Assembly (NCBI GenBank): GCA_959602045.1
Contig: CAUGRT010000056.1
Location: 1 to 9,531, forward strand
DNA length: 9,531 bases
Origin: an uncultured Clostridia bacterium
GTDB taxonomy: Bacteria; Bacillota; Clostridia; UBA1381
Direction of reading: 5' to 3'
Shown here piece by piece: positions 1 through 6,041 of the stretch (position 1 is the first letter of the stretch; the number at the start of each line of letters is the position of its first letter). Position numbers and translations under genes: made by a program. The notes under the pieces were generated by a model, which saw only the letters and a list, made by a program, of their open reading frames with translations, did not search any database and was not told where the DNA came from.

Positions 1-83
1 TACAGACTACAATGGATATTTATGCAGATGTGCGATATGATAATAATGATGTGATCCATAAGTTGAGTAATTACTTAGGATAG
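1..83 (+). CDS. Tyrosine recombinase (phage/ICE-type integrase), C-terminal fragment
   Basis: Only the last 26 codons are in the window; the frame starts at base 3 and ends at TAG 81-83. The peptide begins QTTMDIYADVRYDNND. The TTMDIYA stretch is the signature around the catalytic tyrosine of tyrosine recombinases such as Tn916-like and prophage integrases; that tyrosine is encoded at 21-23. The enzyme would cut and rejoin DNA at the att sites of an integrated element lying to the left of the window. The gene ends 76 bases before a 19-bp sequence that is repeated at 9129, and a tandem repeat lies between. This is the arrangement expected for an int gene at one end of a mobile element. The N-terminal domains cannot be seen, so the exact subfamily is open. 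Confidence 0.8.
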   Translation, partial: QTTMDIYADVRYDNNDVIHKLSNYLG

Positions 84-105
84 CTTAAAATGTTTGAAGA
101 GGTAA

Positions 106-127
106 AAGTATGTCAAAAGTATGTCAA
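106..127 (+). repeat. Tandem 11-bp repeat AAGTATGTCAA x2, candidate integrase arm site
   Basis: Two exact, adjacent copies of AAGTATGTCAA lie at 106-116 and 117-127. An inverted TGACATA follows at 145-151. The same unit appears twice, spaced 12 bp apart, at 9227-9249 beside the second core copy. Short repeats between int and a core site are typical arm-type binding sites for the integrase N-terminal domain. That role is inferred from position and recurrence, not demonstrated. Confidence 0.55.
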
Positions 128-159
128 ATGTGATTTTGATGAAGTGACATATAGCTTAT

Positions 160-178
160 AAACCGCATAGGTAAGCCA
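160..178 (+). repeat. 19-bp direct repeat, left copy (candidate att core)
   Basis: AAACCGCATAGGTAAGCCA is identical to 9129-9147, in the same orientation, 8969 bp away. The flanks on both sides differ. It lies 76 bases after the integrase stop codon and 23 bases before the first chromosomal-type promoter, so it probably marks the boundary (attR or attL) between a mobile element on the left and the host chromosome on the right. No tRNA gene overlaps it. Confidence 0.65.
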
Positions 179-201
179 AATTAATACCATGGTAATTCTA
201 T

Positions 202-230
202 TTGACTTTTTCGACTAAATGTGCTATAAT
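202..230 (+). promoter_or_regulatory. Sigma-A promoter for the DUF1294 gene
   Basis: A -35 box TTGACT (202-207) and a -10 box TATAAT (225-230) are separated by 17 bases, with the extended -10 TGC directly before the -10. The 14 bases AAATGTGCTATAAT (217-230) recur exactly in front of rnhB at 4833-4846. Transcription would start near 237 and run into the gene at 263. The promoter begins only 23 bases after the att-like repeat. Confidence 0.75.
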
Positions 231-262
231 AATGAAATGCTATAGGACAGAGGTCAAGTAAA

Positions 263-730
263 ATGGAAGCTTTTAAGAATGTTATGGTTGGAATCGGGCA
301 GGTTCTGGTGATTATATGGAATACAATTGTTGCCGGAGTTGCCGCCGCATCCAAGTGGGTGGGGGCGTATTTTACGGAAAATATCTTGCCGATGATGCCG
401 ACAATGCTGAAATTTTTTTCAAATAAAAAAATCAATATGGTGATCTTTTGTGTTGCGGCTGCGTATATTCTGATTATGAATATCGTGGCGCTGTGTCTGT
501 TCGGTACGGATAAGCGGTATGCCAAAAGACGGGAAATGCGAATCAGCGAACGCAGATTGATGCGCTCTTGCTTTTGGGGCGGCGCAATCGGCGGCTTGAT
601 CGGAATGAATGTTTTTCATCATAAAACCCTAAAGCCGAAGTTTCGCGTTATTGTTCCGATTCTGTTTGTTATTCAGCTGATTATTCACAGCTTTGTACTG
701 GGATTTTTGGGATTCTGGGCGTTTTTTTGA
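263..730 (+). CDS. DUF1294 family membrane protein
   Basis: The 155-residue product carries the DUF1294 signature in its C-terminal two thirds. It has a membrane segment (about 57-80) followed by GTDKRYAKRR (81-90), RISER (93-97), a glycine-rich GGAIGGLIGMNVFHHKT (106-122) and KPKF (124-127), then a last hydrophobic helix (128-154). DUF1294 proteins are small membrane proteins of unknown function. The ATG is supported by AGAGG at 249-253, nine bases upstream. The N-terminal 55 residues, including a hydrophobic stretch around 8-28, are extra relative to the roughly 90-residue family core. The gene has its own promoter, stands alone and has no obvious terminator before the eutS promoter. The family call is firm; the function is unknown. 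Confidence 0.85.
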   Translation: MEAFKNVMVGIGQVLVIIWNTIVAGVAAASKWVGAYFTENILPMMPTMLKFFSNKKINMVIFCVAAAYILIMNIVALCLFGTDKRYAKRREMRISERRLMRSCFWGGAIGGLIGMNVFHHKTLKPKFRVIVPILFVIQLIIHSFVLGFLGFWAFF

Positions 731-749
731 CAACATAAAGAAAAAATAC

Positions 750-778
750 TTGAATTTTTTTGGAAAATATGATATAAT
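750..778 (+). promoter_or_regulatory. Sigma-A promoter for eutS-eutP
   Basis: TTGAAT (750-755) and TATAAT (773-778) are spaced by 17 bases, with an extended TGA before the -10. The predicted start near 785 gives a leader of about 100 bases before the eutS ATG. I looked in this leader for the paired hairpins bound by the EutV antiterminator in Enterococcus and Clostridium and did not find a convincing match, nor a terminator. Confidence 0.75.
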
Positions 779-860
779 ACGATTGTCTATGAGAAATTGT
801 GAAATGGAGATTAGCGTGAGAAATGTTCTGTGCGACTCCTTGTTCACGATGAGATTTATG

Positions 861-882
861 CCGCCGTACGGCGGAATGGAGG
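861..882 (+). promoter_or_regulatory. Perfect GC palindrome beside the eutS ribosome binding site
   Basis: CCGCCGTACGGCGG (861-874) is a perfect 14-bp palindrome that can form a 5-bp GC stem with a GTAC tetraloop in the mRNA leader. It ends three bases before the GGAGG ribosome binding site (878-882) of eutS, whose ATG follows after six bases. Such a hairpin could modulate ribosome access or protect the mRNA, or the palindrome could be a protein-binding site. No role is shown by the sequence alone. Confidence 0.4.
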
Positions 883-888
883 ATTATT

Positions 889-1263
889 ATGGAGGATACG
901 CTATCGCGGACGGGGGATCGGCAAAGAATTATTCAAGAACTTGTTCCGGGTAAGCAGATTACGCTTGCACATGTTATTGCCAGTCCGGATCCGATTCTTT
1001 ATCAAAAGCTGGGCTTGAATCCTGAAATTGATTATCGGGGCAGCGCTATCGGAATTGTGACTTTTTCGCCGGCTGAAACCGCCATTATCGGAGCGGATAT
1101 TGCAACCAAAACCTCGAATATTGATTTAAGCTTTGTGGATCGTTTCAGCGGTACTTTGATTATTACAGGCATGGTAGCGGATGTGGAAACAGCGCTTAAG
1201 GCGATGTGCAGCTACTGCACCGATAAGCTGAATTTTGCGGTTTGTGAAATTACAAGAACATGA
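889..1263 (+). CDS. eutS: EutS/PduU-type microcompartment shell protein
   Basis: This 124-residue protein matches the EutS/PduU family of circularly permuted BMC-domain shell proteins, which form hexamers in the facets of ethanolamine or propanediol microcompartments. Diagnostic stretches are IIQELVPGKQITLAHVIA (14-31), GIVTFSPAETAIIGADIATK (near 55-74), the DRFSGTLIITG segment in the middle of the second half and the C-terminal CEITRT. The family is usually about 110-120 residues, so it is full length. GGAGG lies six bases before the ATG. The stop overlaps the next start (ATGA), so it is translationally coupled to eutP. No other shell protein or ethanolamine enzyme gene is in the window, so the compartment it serves must be encoded elsewhere or be lost. 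EutS versus PduU cannot be settled by eye. Confidence 0.9.
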   Translation: MEDTLSRTGDRQRIIQELVPGKQITLAHVIASPDPILYQKLGLNPEIDYRGSAIGIVTFSPAETAIIGADIATKTSNIDLSFVDRFSGTLIITGMVADVETALKAMCSYCTDKLNFAVCEITRT

Positions 1264-1712
1264 GAAAAATTATATTGGTGGGGCGTTCGGAGGCAGGAAA
1301 AACTACGCTTACGCAGGCGCTCAAGGGTGAGAAGATTCATTATAATAAAACGCAGTATGTGAACTGCTTTGATGTTATTATTGATACTCCAGGTGAGTAT
1401 TTGCAGACCAAAAACCTGGGATCGGGATTAGCAATGTATACCTTCGAGGCGGATGTTGTAGGACTTTTGATGAGTGCGGAGGAGCCGTTTTCGTTATTTC
1501 CGCCGGCAGTAACGCCGGTATGCAACCGGGATGTTATCGGTATTGTTACCAAAATACATAATGCACATGCCAATATTGCGCAAGCAAAGGAGTGGCTGCG
1601 TTTGGCAGGATGTCAAACGATCTTTTGCGTGGATTCCGCTACGGGAGAGGGCGTGTGGCAGATTCTTGAATATTTAAAAGAGGACGGCGATGTTATGCCG
1701 TGGGATGCATAG
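1260..1712 (+). CDS. eutP: EutP/PduV family small GTPase-like protein
   Basis: The 150-residue product is a Ras-like P-loop protein of the EutP/PduV family, which accompanies ethanolamine and propanediol microcompartment operons and is linked to compartment positioning; EutP has also been reported to have acetate kinase activity. The P-loop is GRSEAGKT (8-15), followed by KTQ (30-32) and the G3 motif DTPGEY (42-47). The G4 motif, normally (N/T)KxD, reads TKIH (97-100): the aspartate that recognises guanine is histidine here. The C-terminal GEGVWQILEYL is typical. There is no separate ribosome binding site; translation is coupled to eutS through a 4-bp overlap. A hairpin terminator follows immediately. 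The family call is strong; nucleotide preference is uncertain because of G4. Confidence 0.88.
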   Translation: MRKIILVGRSEAGKTTLTQALKGEKIHYNKTQYVNCFDVIIDTPGEYLQTKNLGSGLAMYTFEADVVGLLMSAEEPFSLFPPAVTPVCNRDVIGIVTKIHNAHANIAQAKEWLRLAGCQTIFCVDSATGEGVWQILEYLKEDGDVMPWDA

Positions 1713-1713
1713 G

Positions 1714-1742
1714 GGCTTTTCATTTTGAAATGCCTTTTTTAT
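1714..1742 (+). terminator. Intrinsic terminator after eutP
   Basis: GGC (1714-1716) pairs with GCC (1732-1734), and after one T-T mismatch TTTCA pairs with TGAAA around a TTT loop. Six T residues and ATT follow from 1735. The hairpin starts two bases after the eutP stop and should separate eutS-eutP from comEC, which lies 40 bases further on and has no convincing promoter of its own. Readthrough may therefore feed comEC. Confidence 0.7.
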
Positions 1743-1781
1743 TATGAAATCAAAATACAATAGAAAAAGGAAGAACATAGG

Positions 1782-4070
1782 ATGAATTTTATTATAATCA
1801 CATTAGGATTGGTATGTGGAATTTTATCGGGCGAAGCTGTCGGAAGCTTTTTTGCAATCTGTTTCTTAACTGTAGTTTTTATCGGATTTGTTATCCGGTA
1901 CGCATTGGGTCGCAAACCGAATATCAATAGACTTTGTACGGTACTCGCCTTTGGAATTGGCGTTGTTTCCGTGAATGTTGCACTTTCGAGCGGAACATTG
2001 ACGGATTATGTGGATCATTACTGCACGCTTACCGGCAGAATTGCCGAGGTTTCTAAAAGCACCGATGAAAATTATCGATATACCCTGGATACGCGTTCAA
2101 TTCAATATGACAATGAAACACAGGAGATCAAGCAAAATATTATCCTGACATCGCCCGAACAGTATGAGCTGAACGACACGATTACCGCCGAGGGATTTTT
2201 GAAGATACCGAATCGGGAAATGAATGAGTTTGGCTTTAATCCCAAATTGTTTTATCAGGCAAAGGATATTCATTATAAAATGTATTCAAAGCAATGCGCT
2301 TTTGCGGAACCGCCGATTCGCTCCTATCTTCCGTCTGCTTTTGCGGCGACGCTGAGATATAAAATTTCGAAACTCGTTTACAGTGTGTCGAGCGGTGATC
2401 ATGCGGCGATTTTGGATGCGGTACTTTCCGGAAACCGCAGCGGAATTTCGGATGAGCTGCGCAATACTTTGGTTCGGAGCGGAAGCTATCGCTTTTTGTA
2501 TACCGCTTATTTCTTTATTTTTCTTTTGACATTGATGATTGGGTATTTTTCGGGAAAGATTCCGAGAAAGATCAGAACCTTGATTTTGGTGGCGGCAATT
2601 CTGATGATTGGCTTGCTCAACAGTGATCGCCCGGCATTTGTCAAGGCATGCCTTTACACATCGGCTATTTTATTTGTTCGGCAGAAATGGGGCTATGTCT
2701 ATCGTCCGGATCTTTTGTGTGCTGTGGCATCAGCAATGCTGCTGGCAAATCCGTTACTGATTTACAGCAGTTCTTTTGTTATTTCGGCGGCAGCCGGTGC
2801 ACTGCTGATTGCCTTTGGTGATCCGATCCGAAAACGGCTGACGTTTATCAAAAATGTGCGTTTGCGCAGCAGTCTGGCGGTGTCTTTTATTTGTACAATC
2901 GGCTTGCTGCCGTTGGAAGCCTATTATTTTCATGGCATTGCGCCGTACTCTGTTTTAACGGCATTTCTGTATCTTCCGGTCAATGTGCTGATCTGGATTT
3001 GCTTTTTCCCGGCGGCAGGATTGATTAAGCTGTTTGGATCAGCGCCTGTCTTTTCACAGCTTTTGAGTGTAGCGCTGTTTTCCTATGAGAAGCTGCCTTG
3101 CTGGATTGAAAAGCTGCCGTATGCGTATTTGTATCTGTCAACTCCGGGAGTGATGCTGTCGGTTGCTTTTGCGATGGGTTTGAACACCTTCTATTTAAAG
3201 CTCCATCAGCGCAGATACCGACTGGGCGCAGCAGCAACCGCGGTGTTGCTGGGTTTTGTGGTGATTGGGCAGATTCCGAGATTGGGAACGGTAGAAATGA
3301 CCTTTGTCAATGTCGGTCAAGGGGACGGTGCGGTGGTTAGCGTGCCGTATCAAGGCAATATTTTGATTGATGGCGGAGGCGGAAATGCTTACTCCGAGTA
3401 CAATCCCGGAGAGTCGATTTTTGTACCGTATTTGATTAGTCATGGAAAAACGAAGATTGACGCGGCGTTTATCAGTCATTTTCATAAGGATCATGCGCAG
3501 GGGATTATTGCTGCGGTGAAGGAATTAAAGGTGAAAGCCTTGTTCCTGCCGGATTCCTTGGAGGACAGTGATTTGAGAAAAGAAGCGGAGCAAGCCGCAA
3601 AAGAAGCCGGAACTGAGATTTATTATCTTTCCGGAGATACGCGTCTGAATTTTAAGAACGGATTGGTGGTGGACGTGTATACGCCCGATGAACGGACGCG
3701 GATGAGTGAGCAGGAGAATGACACTTCACTGCTTTTGAATGTGCGGTACGGGGAAAGCAATTGTCTTTTTACAGGTGATATGACCGGCTTTTCCGAGCAT
3801 AGTCTGCTTCTGAAAAACAGAGTTCCGCAGGCGGATGTTTTGAAAGTGGCACATCATGGTTCGTCGACATCAACCACACCGGAATGGGTGCAAGCAGTGC
3901 AGCCGAACATCAGCATTTTGAGTCTGGGTGAGGATAACACCTATGGTTTTCCGCGGCAGAGTGTGCTGGACGCTTTGCAAAATACAACAATCTACCGAAC
4001 CGATCGGGACGGGGATATTACCGTTATTGCCGATCAAGAGAAAATCAAACGTGTGCGCACTTATCGCTAA
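1782..4070 (+). CDS. comEC: ComEC/Rec2-family DNA-uptake channel with metallo-beta-lactamase domain
   Basis: The 762-residue polytopic membrane protein has the full ComEC order: N-terminal helices (about 1-60), an extracytoplasmic OB-like region (about 65-170), the multi-helix Competence domain (about 200-495) and a C-terminal metallo-beta-lactamase domain (about 505-750). The last carries ILIDGGGG, HFHKDH (566-571), D666 in FTGDMTG and VAHHG (691-692), so its metal site looks intact. In transformable bacteria ComEC passes single-stranded DNA across the membrane. Oddly, the strongly conserved G-x-x-H-L-L-A-I-S-G-L-H that follows the GxRSGISDEL motif is replaced here by GSYRFLYTAYFF (234-245), although length and frame are kept. 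AAGGAAG lies eight bases before the ATG. No comEA or other competence gene is nearby, so activity in transformation is unproven. Confidence 0.88.
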   Translation: MNFIIITLGLVCGILSGEAVGSFFAICFLTVVFIGFVIRYALGRKPNINRLCTVLAFGIGVVSVNVALSSGTLTDYVDHYCTLTGRIAEVSKSTDENYRYTLDTRSIQYDNETQEIKQNIILTSPEQYELNDTITAEGFLKIPNREMNEFGFNPKLFYQAKDIHYKMYSKQCAFAEPPIRSYLPSAFAATLRYKISKLVYSVSSGDHAAILDAVLSGNRSGISDELRNTLVRSGSYRFLYTAYFFIFLLTLMIGYFSGKIPRKIRTLILVAAILMIGLLNSDRPAFVKACLYTSAILFVRQKWGYVYRPDLLCAVASAMLLANPLLIYSSSFVISAAAGALLIAFGDPIRKRLTFIKNVRLRSSLAVSFICTIGLLPLEAYYFHGIAPYSVLTAFLYLPVNVLIWICFFPAAGLIKLFGSAPVFSQLLSVALFSYEKLPCWIEKLPYAYLYLSTPGVMLSVAFAMGLNTFYLKLHQRRYRLGAAATAVLLGFVVIGQIPRLGTVEMTFVNVGQGDGAVVSVPYQGNILIDGGGGNAYSEYNPGESIFVPYLISHGKTKIDAAFISHFHKDHAQGIIAAVKELKVKALFLPDSLEDSDLRKEAEQAAKEAGTEIYYLSGDTRLNFKNGLVVDVYTPDERTRMSEQENDTSLLLNVRYGESNCLFTGDMTGFSEHSLLLKNRVPQADVLKVAHHGSSTSTTPEWVQAVQPNISILSLGEDNTYGFPRQSVLDALQNTTIYRTDRDGDITVIADQEKIKRVRTYR

Positions 4071-4096
4071 AGACCAATTCGCAATTCGCACTGGTA

Positions 4097-4187
4097 GGAA
4101 ATTCATCTGTTTTCAGTCTATGGAGGCGAGTTCCGCGCAACGTAGCGGATGTTTGAGCCGTAATAGACTGAAAACAGATGAATTTCC
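4097..4187 (+). repeat. MITE-like 91-bp inverted-repeat element, copy A
   Basis: Perfect 25-bp terminal inverted repeats (4097-4121 and 4163-4187) enclose a 41-base centre. A second copy at 5932-6022 lies in the opposite orientation and matches at about 83 of 91 positions by hand alignment, including 39 of the 41 central bases. The element encodes nothing and would fold into a long hairpin with a small inner CCGC/GCGG stem. It sits exactly between the convergent comEC and DUF4364 genes, where it could stop transcription from both sides, but no T-run follows on either strand. No clear target-site duplication is visible. It resembles a MITE or a small palindromic repeat family mobilised in trans. 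Confidence 0.8.
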
Positions 4188-4200
4188 ATTGAAGAAATTT

Positions 4201-4752
4201 TTATTGTGCCGAATCATCATCCGAAAATGCGCTGACAATGCGCTCATAGACTTCTTCGGAATGGTCTTTAAAATAAATTGCGATTTTTTCCGCTTCCTCG
4301 CGTGAACCGGCATAAAGCGAAAGATTCATAATTTCGGTTTTATCATCATCCAATAGCCGACATTCGGCGTTATACTCATTTTTACGGACGGGGACAATAT
4401 CGCTTTGGATTGCATTCTTTCTGCGTTCTTCAAGAAAAAGCTTTTTGATGGATTCCAGAATCGGCTCGCGGATGTATACGGGAATATGAACGGCGAAAAA
4501 TTCTCCGGCAGCCATCCCCTTGGGTGTGATTTTGTATTTCTGATTATGACCGCTCTCGATGTACTTATGGACGTGATTGGTAGACACGAGATTTTCCAGG
4601 GAAATCTGAAAATCATTATAATTAATGTTGCAGTTATCCATGACGAGATTAATCAGAGAGTTATACGCAACAGGCTCGTCCGTATTGCAGAGCGTATACA
4701 GAATAATAAATTGAATCAGTACCGAGTCATCAATTTCTTTTTGATATAACAT
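4201..4752 (-). CDS. DUF4364 family protein (winged-helix-like, function unknown)
   Basis: The product (183 residues from ATG 4752) matches DUF4364, a family found mainly in Clostridia. The pattern starts DSVLIQFIILYTLC, then NINYNDFQISLENLV, YKITPKG and IPVYIREPI. The N-terminal half reads like a winged-helix DNA-binding domain and the C-terminal half like a small alpha/beta domain, so a regulatory role is plausible but unproven. An in-frame TTG at 4764 would add four residues (187 in total), but the only ribosome binding site, AGAAAGGG, directly abuts that TTG and lies 12 bases before the ATG, so I prefer ATG. It is the only complete minus-strand gene here, convergent with comEC and divergent from rnhB. 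Confidence 0.85.
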   Translation of the reverse strand: MLYQKEIDDSVLIQFIILYTLCNTDEPVAYNSLINLVMDNCNINYNDFQISLENLVSTNHVHKYIESGHNQKYKITPKGMAAGEFFAVHIPVYIREPILESIKKLFLEERRKNAIQSDIVPVRKNEYNAECRLLDDDKTEIMNLSLYAGSREEAEKIAIYFKDHSEEVYERIVSAFSDDDSAQ

Positions 4753-4813
4753 AAATAAGTTCAACCCTTTCTTTGCATGCAGTAAAAAGATTTTTATAAA
4801 AAACTTTCATCTT

Positions 4814-4846
4814 ATTATAGCATATTTTTTTGAAATGTGCTATAAT
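4814..4846. promoter_or_regulatory. Divergent, palindromic promoter region for DUF4364 and rnhB
   Basis: The + strand has an extended -10, TGCTATAAT (4838-4846), pointing to rnhB. The minus strand has the same TGCTATAAT (-10 hexamer at 4814-4819), pointing to the DUF4364 gene. The two are halves of an inverted repeat with 14-bp arms (4814-4827 and 4833-4846, 13 of 14 positions matched) around TTTTG. Neither -10 has a recognisable -35 at 17 bases, so both rely on the TGn extension or on a regulator binding the palindrome. The right arm is identical to the promoter sequence at 217-230. Confidence 0.6.
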
Positions 4847-4909
4847 ATATTGTAATAATTTTAAAAAATTTTTTGAGTCGGATTTTTACGGCGAACGGGA
4901 GGGACGGGC

Positions 4910-5557
4910 GTGATAAAAAAATTAACACAGGAAGAAGCGAAACGCTTGGAAAATATGTATGAGTTGGAGCGTGCAAAGAGAGCGGAGGGGTTTCAATGTA
5001 TATGCGGCGTGGACGAAGCCGGGCGCGGGCCGTTGGCAGGGCCGGTTTATGCCGCGGCGGTTATTTTACCGGATGGGTTGATTATTCCGGGACTCAACGA
5101 TTCTAAAAAGCTTTCCGAAAAACGACGGGAGGAGCTTTTTGAGATCATTCAGCAAGCAGCGGTAGCGTATTCGATTGCGTCGGTCGATGAACGGCGGATT
5201 GATGAAATCAATATTTTAAACGCTGATTTTGAAGCCATGAATTGTGCGGTAGATACGCTGTCCGTTCAGCCGGATTTTGTACTGATAGACGGAAATATCA
5301 TGCGCGGAATGACATTGCCGCATGAAACGGTCGTTAAGGGTGATTCAAAATCGGCTTCTATTGCTGCAGCGTCTATTCTCGCAAAGGTCAGTCGGGATCG
5401 CTATATGAAACAGATGGCGGAGAAATATCCGCAGTATGGCTTTGAAAAACATAAAGGGTACGGTACAGCTGCACATAATGCGGCAATTCTGAAATATGGT
5501 CCTTGTGAGATTCATCGCAGAACTTTTTTGAAAAAGCTTCTGGGAGAACAGACATGA
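4910..5557 (+). CDS. rnhB: Ribonuclease HII
   Basis: The 215-residue protein is a standard RNase HII, which cleaves the RNA strand of RNA-DNA hybrids and removes single ribonucleotides misincorporated in DNA. The N-terminal GVDEAGRGPLAGPV supplies D35 and E36; LIDGN supplies D127; KGDSKSASIAAASILAKVSRDR spans about 143-164 and HKGYGT about 181-186, all in the family order. The start is GTG at 4910 with GGGAGGG (4897-4903) six bases upstream; no better start exists. Residues 1-29 form a charged helix before the catalytic domain. Its stop overlaps the yraN start by four bases. The rnhB-yraN pairing is common in Firmicutes. Confidence 0.95.
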   Translation: MIKKLTQEEAKRLENMYELERAKRAEGFQCICGVDEAGRGPLAGPVYAAAVILPDGLIIPGLNDSKKLSEKRREELFEIIQQAAVAYSIASVDERRIDEINILNADFEAMNCAVDTLSVQPDFVLIDGNIMRGMTLPHETVVKGDSKSASIAAASILAKVSRDRYMKQMAEKYPQYGFEKHKGYGTAAHNAAILKYGPCEIHRRTFLKKLLGEQT

Positions 5558-5913
5558 CCGTTAAGGAGATCGGCGATTACGGAGAACGTGTGGCGGCGGC
5601 TTATTTAAAATATAAAGGATATGACGTTCTTCAGCAAAATTATCGGATTCGCGGCGGGGAGATTGATATTATTGCAAAGGATTCGGAGGAACGGTATATT
5701 TTTGCCGAGGTTAAAACAAGAAGCCACGGCATTGCGGCGGAGTCGGTAGATCGGCGAAAACAGGAACGATTAGTCAGAACGGCGATTGCTTATCTGGGAC
5801 GTGAGGATGTGGATATGCGATTTGATGTGATTGAGGTTTATTACAGACTTTCTGAGGAGAGGATGATAATAACGCGAATCAATCATATTCAAAATGCGTT
5901 TCAGGGTGCGTGA
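5554..5913 (+). CDS. yraN: YraN family (UPF0102) putative endonuclease-like protein
   Basis: This 119-residue protein has the UPF0102/YraN pattern: GDYGERVAAAYLKYKGY at the N-terminus, NYRIRGGEIDIIAKD (29-43) and IFAEVKTR (49-56). E36, D38, E52 and K54 form the PD-(D/E)XK-like nuclease core, related to Holliday junction resolvase folds. The biochemical role is not established; association with rnhB suggests a job in DNA or RNA-DNA metabolism. The ATG overlaps the rnhB stop (ATGA), and the end of rnhB provides GGGAGAA upstream. Length is normal and no residue appears missing. The gene is followed within 20 bases by the second copy of the 91-bp element. Confidence 0.92.
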   Translation: MTVKEIGDYGERVAAAYLKYKGYDVLQQNYRIRGGEIDIIAKDSEERYIFAEVKTRSHGIAAESVDRRKQERLVRTAIAYLGREDVDMRFDVIEVYYRLSEERMIITRINHIQNAFQGA

Positions 5914-5931
5914 TACTATCCCGTTCAGACC

Positions 5932-6022
5932 GAAAATTCGTCTGTTTTCATTCTATTCCGGCTCAAACATCCGCTACGTTGCGCGGAACTCGCCTCTATA
6001 GACTGAAAACAGATGGATTAAC
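5932..6022 (-). repeat. MITE-like 91-bp inverted-repeat element, copy B
   Basis: This is the reverse-complement copy of the element at 4097-4187. The central 41 bases (5957-5997) match copy A at 39 positions; each arm matches at about 22 of 25. Its own arms have drifted, so its inverted repeat is imperfect while the centre is almost unchanged. It lies between yraN and the dipeptidase gene and ends about a dozen bases before the dipeptidase ribosome binding site, so it forms most of that intergenic space and may affect transcription between the two genes. Confidence 0.8.
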
Positions 6023-6041
6023 GATTAGGTGAAAGGAGTTC

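Noticed and set aside
785..888. EutV-type antiterminator or riboswitch in the eutS leader
   Set aside because: I could not find the paired hairpins with matching loop motifs or a terminator stem with T-run; only a short GC palindrome and a weak CGTGA/TCACG stem are present.
1725..1761. Promoter for comEC from TTGAAA (1725-1730) and TACAAT (1756-1761)
   Set aside because: The spacing is 25 bases, too long for sigma-A, and the -35-like part is inside the eutP terminator hairpin.
4097..4187. Copy A of the 91-bp element as a classical bidirectional intrinsic terminator
   Set aside because: The position between convergent genes fits, but neither strand has a T-run after the stem, and a near-identical copy lies between co-directional genes, so it is listed as a dispersed repeat.
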